Shown: positions 9,331-16,665 of the stretch, piece after piece
Numbering within the stretch: the first letter of the stretch is position 1
How the letters are laid out: every line of letters begins with the position of its first letter
Assembly (NCBI GenBank): GCA_017999075.1
Contig: JAGOBX010000016.1
Coordinates: 1-17,423 of the forward strand
DNA: 17,423 nt
From: JAGOBX01 sp017999075 [NCBI: Candidatus Babelota bacterium]
Lineage (GTDB): Bacteria; JAGOBX01
Direction: 5' to 3'
Notes under the pieces: generated by a model
The model's input: the letters and a program-made list of their open reading frames with translations, nothing else
What the model was told of the DNA's origin: nothing
Databases searched by the model: none
Program-made: the position numbers and the translations under genes

Positions 9331-9627
9331 ATGATAAAAAAAATGATATATTTGATTTTTGATAGTGGATTAGATAATCAAATTCTCCAAATATTGAAAA
9401 ATCTTAATATCACAGGATATACTAAATTAACTAACGTTAAAGGATCAGGAACTTCCGGATTAAAGTTTGGGAATGCAGTTGGTCCAGGGGAAAATAATGT
9501 TATTATTACAGTTATTGAAGAAAAGCAAGTTATCCGTTTAAAAACTCAAATCCAGACTTTTAAACGCAACCTTATGGAAAAACAGGGCATCAAACTTTTT
9601 ATCATTCCTGTAGAGGAGAGCATATAA
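9331..9627 (+). CDS. small PII-like (GlnB-fold) protein next to an RND exporter
   Basis: This 98-residue soluble protein has no signal peptide or membrane helix. Its pattern resembles compact PII-superfamily proteins: an N-terminal strand (MIKKMIYLIFDSGLD), a helix (NQILQILKNLNITGYT), a glycine-rich turn (VKGSGTSGLKFGNAVG, about 36-51), a strand (NNVIITVIEE) and a helix rich in basic residues. It has only a short loop where classical GlnB/GlnK have the long T-loop with its uridylylated tyrosine. A PII subgroup is known to be encoded beside heavy-metal RND pumps; this gene ends three bases before an RND permease and shares its promoter, so I infer a sensor or regulator of that exporter. The fold assignment is by motif reading only. 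GGAG at 9316-9319 supports ATG 9331. Confidence 0.6.
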   Translation: MIKKMIYLIFDSGLDNQILQILKNLNITGYTKLTNVKGSGTSGLKFGNAVGPGENNVIITVIEEKQVIRLKTQIQTFKRNLMEKQGIKLFIIPVEESI

Positions 9628-9630
9628 TAA

Positions 9631-12600
9631 ATGTTTTTGTCTAATGTTTCCGTTTCCAGACCGGTAACAATTACAATGGTAATGGCCGCTTTAATGATTG
9701 GCGGAATAATAGCATTTATTAATTTGCCGGTAGATCTGCTTCCAAATATTTCTCAGCCAGCTCTACGGATTTATACCAAATATGAAGGTGGTTCTCCAAA
9801 AGAAATAGAAGAAGAAATAACTAAACGGTTAGAAGATGAGTTCACAAGCGTAAAACAACTTATTTCTCTTACTTCAGTATCGCGTCCGGAAGAATCTGAA
9901 ATAACGCTGATATTTGACTGGTCAAAAAAAATAGATATAGCGATAATGGAAACCCAGGAAAAAATAGATTTGGCGGTAAATGATTTGCCTGAAAATGCCG
10001 ATAAACCGTTGATTGAAAAATTCGATCCTAATTCAAGACCTGTTCTTATATTCAATTGTATTTCAGGATTATCCCAGAAAGATTTTGCTTTTTTACTGAA
10101 TTATAAAATAAAACCGGAACTTGAACGCTGTGCAGGAGTGGCGAGGGTAAAAGTTATTGGAGCAATGGAACCTGAAATAAATATTCAGGTTGAACCTGAA
10201 AAAATTTTTGCACGGAAAATTTCTATTGAAGAAATAAAAAATAAACTTGAATCAGAAAATTTGAATTATCAGGGAGGAAAACTTAAACTCGGCAAATATG
10301 ATATCATGGTGCGAACAATAGGAGAGTTTAAAAATGCATCTGAATTGAGAAATCTGATAATTAGAAATTCAAATGGAAATGTTGTTTATTTGCGTGATGT
10401 TGCTGCAGTAAATGAAAAGTTTAAACCTGTTAATGAATTTATTAATTTAAATGGGGCACCTACTGTTACACTGGAAATATATAAAGAAAGCAGTGGAAAT
10501 ACAATTAAAACAACTCAGACAGTATTAAGTAAAATCAACCAGTTATCAGAAAAGTTCAAACAAGATAAAATTGAATTTTCGGCGATATATAATCAATCTT
10601 ATTTTATTGATCAATCTATAAAAATGGTTAAAGAAAATGCTATTACAGGAGCATTGCTTGCCATAATAGTTATTTATCTTTTTTTAAGAAGTTTTTCATC
10701 GACTCTGATTATCACATCGTGTATGCCTATTTCAATAATAGCTGCGTTCATTTTATTTTATTTTACCGGATTAAGCATAAATCTTTTTTCACTTGCCGGT
10801 CTTGCTTTGGCTACAGGCATGGTTGTTGATAATGCCGTAGTAATACTTGAAAATACTTATAGACATATTTCTGAAGGAAGAAATAAGAATATTGCAGCTA
10901 TTACGGCTACAACTGAAGTTGGTCCTGCTGTAATTTCGTCCACTGCTACTACTCTTGCGGTTTTTATACCTATAATCTTTATTAAAGGTCAAGCAGGAAT
11001 AATATTCAGAGATTTGTCTCTTGTTATAACCTATACGATGTTGTTTTCTATATTTGTTTCTTTTACGTTTATTCCTATGCTTTCTTCAAGGTTTCTAAGT
11101 TTACCCGACAAGACTAAAAAACCTAATTTTATTATAAAATTTCTTGATAAGATAGAATTCAAATTGTATGATTTTTATAAAGTTCTTATAAATTTTGTAA
11201 CAGGTACTGTTATAAGAAGAATTCTGACTTTAACTGCCGGAATATTTTTGTTTTTTCTTACGGTTTATTTAATTCCTGAAAAAGAATTTTTTCCCAAATC
11301 AAATCAGGATACTCTTGAGTTGAAACTATATTTTGATAAAAATATTTCTCTTGAATACACCAAATCATTGTATTCTGATATTGAAAAAAAAATAGTAGGG
11401 ATAAATGGAGTTAAAACGGTAAACACTAATATAAACCAAGGTTTCACCAAGGTTTTTGTAATACTTAATGATAATAAAAGTTCTGAAAAAATAATAGAAA
11501 AAATAAATGATATTTTAAAAAAATCAAAATTGAATGATTTTGTTATAGAAATGAATTCTCCGGTTGAAAATTCATTAGGATTAACGGGGAATGGCGATAT
11601 TATGATAAAAATTATCGGTCCTGCTGAAAATGAACTTCAGAATATTTCTAATTCTATTCAATCTGAATTATCGAAAATAAAAGGTGTAAGCAAGCATATT
11701 TCTTCATTATCAACAGGAATAAAAGAAATAAATGTTGAAATTTTACCTGAGAAAATTTCAGAACTGGGAGTGAGCCTGAAAGAAACAGGAGAAGAATTGA
11801 AAAATATTCTTGTTGGAGTAACTACTACTACGATAAGATATGATGAAAGAAGTATAGATATAAGAATTATTGAAAAATCAGGTAATATAAATTCGATTAA
11901 TGATATATATAAAAAATATATTACAACTAAATCCGGAAATAAGGTTAAATTATCAGACATTGCCCGTATAAAAGTTTTACAGACAAACGATGTTATTTAT
12001 CATGATAATAAAGTCAAATCTGCGGATATTAAACTATGGGTAAAAGGAGTGCCTCTTGGTGAAATTATAAATAAACTTTCAAATAATTTAAAAAACGGAG
12101 TTATTGACAGATTAACTATTCCTGATGGATATGAAATTAAAATCAGCGGTTTATCGCAAACCCTTCTTGAATCTTTTAATGAATTATGGTACAGTTTGGC
12201 TTTTGCAATAGTATTTGTGTATATGATAATGGCTGCACAGTTTGAATCATTTATACATCCTGTAACATTGTTAATAAGTGTTCCTCTCGCGCTATTAGGA
12301 GCTTTTGCAGGATTAAGATACCTTAATTTGTCTTTATCTATTACTGCGTTAATAGGCGTAATAATACTTGTAGGAGTTGTAGTTAATAATGCTATAATAC
12401 TTGTAGATTATACAAACATTCTGCGTAAACGCGGAATGGATCGTATTGAAGCAATAAAATTAGCAGGAGTAACAAGAGTCAGACCTATATTAATAACAGC
12501 GAGTTCTACAGTTATAGGAATGTTTCCTTTAAGTTTAGGACTTGGACTTGGAGCGGAATTGTATCAAGGATTAGCTGTAGTAAATGTTTGGGGATTGGTA

Positions 12601-12720
12601 CTTTCTACAATATTGACTTTGCTGTATGTTCCGACAATATATTGTCTGTTTGAAGATATTGGGGATTTAATAACTCTTTTAGTATTTAAGATAAAAATGA
12701 AATTCGAAAAATTCGAATAA
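9631..12720 (+). CDS. RND-family efflux permease subunit
   Basis: RND permeases are inner-membrane, ion-driven exporters with a large periplasmic part. The 1029 residues and layout match AcrB-like (HAE1) members: helix 1 (about 12-31) with LPVDLLPNIS at its exit, a long periplasmic loop to about 335, a cluster of helices (about 336-480), a second periplasmic loop, and five C-terminal helices. In helix 4, GMVVDNAVVILEN has Asp400 but Asn401 where AcrB has a second aspartate. In helix 10, GVVVNNAIILVDY has Asn919/Asn920 where AcrB has its lysine. Such changes recur in SwrC-like members, so it need not be inactive, but ion coupling may differ. The gene is coupled to the PII-like gene upstream. 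No membrane-fusion protein or TolC-like gene is adjacent, so the export route across the envelope and the substrate are unknown. Confidence 0.93.
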   Translation: MFLSNVSVSRPVTITMVMAALMIGGIIAFINLPVDLLPNISQPALRIYTKYEGGSPKEIEEEITKRLEDEFTSVKQLISLTSVSRPEESEITLIFDWSKKIDIAIMETQEKIDLAVNDLPENADKPLIEKFDPNSRPVLIFNCISGLSQKDFAFLLNYKIKPELERCAGVARVKVIGAMEPEINIQVEPEKIFARKISIEEIKNKLESENLNYQGGKLKLGKYDIMVRTIGEFKNASELRNLIIRNSNGNVVYLRDVAAVNEKFKPVNEFINLNGAPTVTLEIYKESSGNTIKTTQTVLSKINQLSEKFKQDKIEFSAIYNQSYFIDQSIKMVKENAITGALLAIIVIYLFLRSFSSTLIITSCMPISIIAAFILFYFTGLSINLFSLAGLALATGMVVDNAVVILENTYRHISEGRNKNIAAITATTEVGPAVISSTATTLAVFIPIIFIKGQAGIIFRDLSLVITYTMLFSIFVSFTFIPMLSSRFLSLPDKTKKPNFIIKFLDKIEFKLYDFYKVLINFVTGTVIRRILTLTAGIFLFFLTVYLIPEKEFFPKSNQDTLELKLYFDKNISLEYTKSLYSDIEKKIVGINGVKTVNTNINQGFTKVFVILNDNKSSEKIIEKINDILKKSKLNDFVIEMNSPVENSLGLTGNGDIMIKIIGPAENELQNISNSIQSELSKIKGVSKHISSLSTGIKEINVEILPEKISELGVSLKETGEELKNILVGVTTTTIRYDERSIDIRIIEKSGNINSINDIYKKYITTKSGNKVKLSDIARIKVLQTNDVIYHDNKVKSADIKLWVKGVPLGEIINKLSNNLKNGVIDRLTIPDGYEIKISGLSQTLLESFNELWYSLAFAIVFVYMIMAAQFESFIHPVTLLISVPLALLGAFAGLRYLNLSLSITALIGVIILVGVVVNNAIILVDYTNILRKRGMDRIEAIKLAGVTRVRPILITASSTVIGMFPLSLGLGLGAELYQGLAVVNVWGLVLSTILTLLYVPTIYCLFEDIGDLITLLVFKIKMKFEKFE

Positions 12721-12726
12721 ATTTTC

Positions 12727-12755
12727 TTGACAATTCAAAAACAAAAATTTAAAAT
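12727..12755 (+). promoter_or_regulatory. sigma70-type promoter for the sugar-uptake operon
   Basis: A perfect TTGACA (12727-12732) is followed after 17 bases by TAAAAT (12750-12755), predicting a start near 12762 and a leader of about 110 bases. It starts six bases after the RND stop codon, with no convincing GC-rich terminator between, so some read-through from the RND gene is possible. Confidence 0.65.
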
Positions 12756-12770
12756 AATTTAAAATTATTT
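12752..12770 (+). promoter_or_regulatory. AT-only palindrome over the -10/start region, possible operator
   Basis: AAATAATTT (12752-12760) and AAATTATTT (12762-12770) are perfect nine-base inverted repeats separated by one base. They overlap the -10 element and the predicted start, a place where a repressor would act. All-AT palindromes are expected by chance in such DNA, so this is a candidate only. Confidence 0.25.
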
Positions 12771-12826
12771 GTCAATAATTAATTTATTTTTCCTAAAACC
12801 TTGCTTTTTATTGTAAATTTATATAG

Positions 12827-12850
12827 TTAGGTTTGTTTTAGCAAACTAAA
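12827..12850 (+). promoter_or_regulatory. inverted repeat in the leader of the sugar-uptake operon
   Basis: TTAGGTTTG and CAAACTAA form an inverted repeat with one unpaired G around a TTTTAG loop; an overlapping dyad TTTAG-CAAA-CTAAA sits at 12837-12850. It lies 24 bases ahead of the first gene. It could be an operator for a sugar-responsive repressor or a weak RNA hairpin. No regulator gene is in the window. Confidence 0.3.
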
Positions 12851-12873
12851 TTTTATTCCGGGTGATTAATAAT

Positions 12874-13797
12874 ATGAACAAAGTTATTAAAGAGAATATT
12901 ACCGGTTATTTTTTTATCCTTCCTTTTATGATTGTTTTTGTTGTATTTCTGGGGTGGCCTGTTATATATTCATTCATATTAAGTTTCAAAGAAGCTACAA
13001 TTCATTCGGACTGGTATAATGTTTTTGAGGATATGAAAAATGTCGGTTTCGACAACTATTCTACTATTTTGAAAGATAAAGAATTTTGGTGGAGTATAAT
13101 TTCGACTTTTATTTATGCATTTCTTACTATTCCTACAGGGATAATAGCTGCATTATTATTGGCTTTAGTATTAAACAACAAACTCAAGGGAACATCGTTT
13201 TTTAGAAGTGCTTTTTTTCTTCCTAATGTTTTGGATTTATTAGTAATAGGCACTATATGGACTTTAATATTCGCTCCTAAATACGGACTGCTTGATTTTA
13301 TGATGCAAAAAATAGAAATATATTATTTTTCTGAAAATGCCATTTTAAATAATCCATGGACAATACTTCCGGCAATAGCAGTAGCTATGGTACTTAAAGG
13401 TATGGGATTTGGAATGATTTTATTTTTGACTTCAATTCAGAATATATCAGAATCAATTTATGAAGCTGCTGATATAGATGGGGCAAATTGGGCGCAAAAA
13501 ACAATACATATAACAATTCCTTTGGTGAAACCCATTATTCTATTTATGGTTATTACAGGCGTTATAGGATCATTAAATGCGTTTACGGAAATTTATGCTA
13601 TGACTAACGATACAGGCGGACCTGCCATATCTGTTATGGGAGAATCCGTTAAAGTTGCGAAATTATCAGGATATCATTTGTTTAGAACATTTAAATCAGG
13701 ATTTTACGGAAAAGCGGCTGCTATATCTTATATTTTGCTGATTATAGCTGCAATAATTTCTATTATTAATGCGAAATTTATAAAAGTGGAAAAATAA
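12874..13797 (+). CDS. carbohydrate ABC transporter permease, MalF/UgpA type
   Basis: This is one of two inner-membrane subunits forming the sugar channel of an ABC importer. ATG 12874 gives 307 residues, usual for the single-domain type, with six predicted helices (first about 11-37). The EAA loop that docks on the ATPase reads EAADIDGANWAQ (197-208), followed by ITIPLVKP. An in-frame GTG at 12862 would add four residues, but it lies in the GGTGAT ribosome-binding site (12861-12866), so ATG 12874 is preferred. It has no long extra periplasmic loop like that of E. coli MalF. It is the first gene of the operon with a MalG-type partner and a binding protein downstream. Substrate is inferred from those neighbours, not from this sequence. 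Confidence 0.93.
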   Translation: MNKVIKENITGYFFILPFMIVFVVFLGWPVIYSFILSFKEATIHSDWYNVFEDMKNVGFDNYSTILKDKEFWWSIISTFIYAFLTIPTGIIAALLLALVLNNKLKGTSFFRSAFFLPNVLDLLVIGTIWTLIFAPKYGLLDFMMQKIEIYYFSENAILNNPWTILPAIAVAMVLKGMGFGMILFLTSIQNISESIYEAADIDGANWAQKTIHITIPLVKPIILFMVITGVIGSLNAFTEIYAMTNDTGGPAISVMGESVKVAKLSGYHLFRTFKSGFYGKAAAISYILLIIAAIISIINAKFIKVEK

Positions 13798-13844
13798 AAT
13801 ATTTAATATAGATTATAATAAATTTTTTTCTTAAGGAATCTATT

Positions 13845-15164
13845 ATGAAAAAATTATTGTTATATATTGTTTTATGCATATTGGCAGTCTTAGTTTTATT
13901 GCCGCTGTTCTGGATGATTATAACAGCTTTCAAACATCCTGGAGAAGGATTAAAATTTAATTTTTTTCCCAAAACAAAAGTTTTCACTTCGACATTTCTG
14001 ACATCAAATTTACTGAATGAAAAAGATAAAACTTATGTGGTGTTTCAATATGAGGACAATTCTGCTCAATCTGTAAATATCGCAGGTTCATTTCAGGGTT
14101 GGGATCCGCAAAAAAATCCGCTGGAAAATAATGATGGGATATGGACAATAAGAATTAATGATATAAAAGAAGGCGAGTATGAATATAAATTTATAATTAA
14201 TGGAGAATGGGAAAAAATAGATAATCGTAAAATCAACATCAAACCAGGTAAAAATATAAATGAACCTTTAATTAATGATTCATACTTTGATAATAATAAA
14301 TTGGTTTTCAGATACAAAAATGAAAAGACGTCTTCCTCAAAGTTAGTTATAAATGATGAAAAAATTGTTGAAATGGTAAAAGATAATGAAGGATATTTTA
14401 CGGCTACATTGGATAATGATGAATCTATAAAAAAGTATAAATTTGAATATAAACGAGGATTCAAAGAAGCATTCAATTCATTGTATACAACAGCTAATTT
14501 TTTAGAGGTTTGGAATAATAAAGATTTTCCATTTGCGAAATTTTTCTGGAACAGCGTTGTTGTTTCCACTCTTGCCGCTGCGTTGACAGCATTGATTTGT
14601 ACAATGGGAGGATATGCGTTTGCAAAAAAAAATTTTTACGGCCGTGAGAAAATATTTCTTTTATTGATGGCGTCGATGATGATTCCCGGGATGATATTTA
14701 TGGTGCCGCAATTCGCAATAGTCAGTAAATTCGGATGGATAAATTCTTATGCGGGATTAGTTATACCTCATCTTGCCAATGTTTTTGGTATATTTTTAAT
14801 ACGCCAATATATAAAAACAATTCCTAATTCTTTGTTTGAAGCTGCGACTATTGACGGAGCGTCTGAGATTCAAATTTTTAGAATTATCATTATTCCCTTA
14901 TCATTACCGATAATAGCGACTTTATTTTTACTTACTTTTCTTGGGCAATGGTCAAATTTTTTATGGCAATTGATAGTCAACACTCCTGATTCGCCTTATA
15001 GAACATTGCCGGTTGGTTTAGCTTTGTTCAAAGGTCAATATGCTGTTGATTGGACAAAAATAATGGCAGGAGCTTGTTTTTCTATAGTCCCGATCGCGAT
15101 TTTATTTTTACTCGCTCAGCGTTTTTTTATTGAAGGAATGACTGGCGGGGCAGTAAAAGAATAA
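13845..15164 (+). CDS. MalG-type carbohydrate ABC permease with a CBM48-like glycan-binding domain in its first periplasmic loop
   Basis: The flanking parts are an ordinary MalG-type permease. Helix 1 (about 5-29) ends in TAFKHPGE. The core resumes with TTANFLEVWNNKDFPFAKFFWNS (split, about 215-237), and the EAA loop is FEAATIDGAS (331-340). At 439 residues it is about 160 longer than usual, and the excess sits at about 45-214, between helices 1 and 2, which faces the periplasm. Residues about 62-135 match the glycogen-binding domain of AMPK-beta/CBM48: VNIAGSFQGW, GIWTIRI, GEYEYKFIINGEW. Trp86, Lys115 and Trp122 correspond to the AMPK-beta sugar contacts Trp100, Lys126 and Trp133. A second, degenerate copy (about 148-205) keeps a YKF strand but lacks the tryptophans. 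AAGGA at 13833-13837 supports ATG 13845. I infer a loop that holds alpha-glucan chains near the channel or docks a partner. Confidence 0.9.
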   Translation: MKKLLLYIVLCILAVLVLLPLFWMIITAFKHPGEGLKFNFFPKTKVFTSTFLTSNLLNEKDKTYVVFQYEDNSAQSVNIAGSFQGWDPQKNPLENNDGIWTIRINDIKEGEYEYKFIINGEWEKIDNRKINIKPGKNINEPLINDSYFDNNKLVFRYKNEKTSSSKLVINDEKIVEMVKDNEGYFTATLDNDESIKKYKFEYKRGFKEAFNSLYTTANFLEVWNNKDFPFAKFFWNSVVVSTLAAALTALICTMGGYAFAKKNFYGREKIFLLLMASMMIPGMIFMVPQFAIVSKFGWINSYAGLVIPHLANVFGIFLIRQYIKTIPNSLFEAATIDGASEIQIFRIIIIPLSLPIIATLFLLTFLGQWSNFLWQLIVNTPDSPYRTLPVGLALFKGQYAVDWTKIMAGACFSIVPIAILFLLAQRFFIEGMTGGAVKE

Positions 15165-15190
15165 AAATATTATTTCGGAGAAAATATTTT

Positions 15191-16642
15191 ATGAAAAAAA
15201 CAGTTTTACATATTTTAATTTTATTGATAATAAATGCACTGGTTTTTTCTTGCAGTTCGAATCGCAGCCAGAATGAAAAAGATGGAATTATTACGCTTAA
15301 AATTTGGGAAACATACAAAGATGAGCATGATTTATTTGTAAAAATTATAGCTGAATTTGAAAAATATTATTTTGAAAAATATGGCGAGAAAATTAAAATA
15401 ATTTCTGATAGAGTTCCGTTTGATAATATTATTGAAAATATCAAAACTGCATGTCAGGTGAATACTACTCCTGATATAGCGCGTCTTGATTCCGGTAAAA
15501 TTCTTGAGCTGGCATATCATAAAGTTTTAGCGCAGCTTGATACATTACCATGTTTTGAAGCTAAATCAATTGAAGAAAAAAAGAAGCATTATTTGCCAGG
15601 ACCTTTTGAAACAAATATTATAAAAGTTAAAGATTCAAATGGAGAATGGAATGATCATTTATTCGGACTGCCTGAACAGGCGACTTGTGTTGCGTTGATC
15701 TGGAATAAAACCATGTTTAAAGAAAAAGCGGACGAATTGAAAAAGGCAGGATTGGATCCTAACCGCGCGCCTGTTGACTGGGATGAAGCTGTGGAATACG
15801 GGAAAATATTAACCATTCCTTCGAAAAAACAGTATGGTTTTGCATTTGACAATAATTTATGGTTTGCGTTTCCTTTTTTTAATTTATATGGAGCTGAATT
15901 TGTAGGGATTGATAATAATAAAAAATTTTATTGTGCAATTAATTCTCCTCTTGGAGTAGCTGCTTTGCAGAAAAAAATAGATTTATGTTCTAAACAATAC
16001 AATATTGAAGGGAAGATGACTACTATTGAAGCTGGTTCGTGGAAAGGAGGAATAGGTCCTGATCAAGGATTTATAAATAATAATTTTGCAATGATTATAA
16101 TGGGTGCATGGTATTTGAAAACTTTTGAAAAAACAGTTAAAGATTTTGGTGTTTCGTTAATACCAAAAGTTTCAAAGAAAGAAGCCGTTGCTTTAGGAAT
16201 GATTCCTTCCACATCTACGGATGAAGAATATAATAAAAAGATAACGACCGCAACAAATCTTGGCGGAAACAATCTGGTAATTTTTAAATCTTGTGAGCGC
16301 CGTGGGGAAAAGTATGTTAAAGCAGCATATGAGTTTATAAATTATTTTACTTCAAAAGAAGTCCAGCTGAGATGGGGTCAGGAATTAAATCAGATACCTG
16401 TAAATATTGAAGCTTTTGAAATTTATAAAAATAATCCCAAATTGACTGATCGTGAAAAGGCTTTTGTAGAACAGGTTTTTTATTCAAAACCTTCTCCTAA
16501 GGTTCCATTGTCGGAAAAAATGTATGACGTTGCGAATGTGGAAATGGAACAAGCTTTAAATGGTAAAAAAACAGCCAAAGAAGCTCTTGATAAAGTAGTT
16601 GAAAAATTAAATAAAGAAGTTTTTTCATTGATGAATGAATAA
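15191..16642 (+). CDS. extracellular sugar-binding lipoprotein of an ABC importer
   Basis: This is the solute-binding subunit (MalE/UgpB-like, family 1) that delivers sugar to the two permeases. The N-terminus is a lipoprotein signal, with a hydrophobic stretch ending LVFSC, so Cys21 would be lipidated and the mature protein anchored to a membrane. Family features include the early strand ITLKIWETYKDEHD, the mid-protein LIWNKTMFKEKADELKKAG with a following WDEAVEYGKIL, FAMIIMGAWYLKTF, and AYEFINYFTSKEVQLRWG. The 483 residues are somewhat longer than MalE. The gene starts 26 bases after the permease stop, with GGAG at 15177-15180. Its substrate cannot be read from the sequence; the glycan-binding modules next door suggest maltodextrins or related alpha-glucans. 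Confidence 0.92.
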   Translation: MKKTVLHILILLIINALVFSCSSNRSQNEKDGIITLKIWETYKDEHDLFVKIIAEFEKYYFEKYGEKIKIISDRVPFDNIIENIKTACQVNTTPDIARLDSGKILELAYHKVLAQLDTLPCFEAKSIEEKKKHYLPGPFETNIIKVKDSNGEWNDHLFGLPEQATCVALIWNKTMFKEKADELKKAGLDPNRAPVDWDEAVEYGKILTIPSKKQYGFAFDNNLWFAFPFFNLYGAEFVGIDNNKKFYCAINSPLGVAALQKKIDLCSKQYNIEGKMTTIEAGSWKGGIGPDQGFINNNFAMIIMGAWYLKTFEKTVKDFGVSLIPKVSKKEAVALGMIPSTSTDEEYNKKITTATNLGGNNLVIFKSCERRGEKYVKAAYEFINYFTSKEVQLRWGQELNQIPVNIEAFEIYKNNPKLTDREKAFVEQVFYSKPSPKVPLSEKMYDVANVEMEQALNGKKTAKEALDKVVEKLNKEVFSLMNE

Positions 16643-16665
16643 ATTTATAATGAGGCAGGTTTATT

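Noticed and set aside
12752-12770. AT palindrome as terminator of the RND gene
   Set aside because: It has no G-C pairs in the stem and no clear T-run, and it overlaps a good promoter.
12862-12873. GTG start for the first sugar permease
   Set aside because: It lies within the GGTGAT ribosome-binding site; ATG 12874 has proper spacing.
13845-15164. The long second permease as an assembly chimera or fused pair of genes
   Set aside because: The frame is continuous, the permease motifs on both sides of the insert belong to one MalG-type protein, and the insert falls in a loop between helices.
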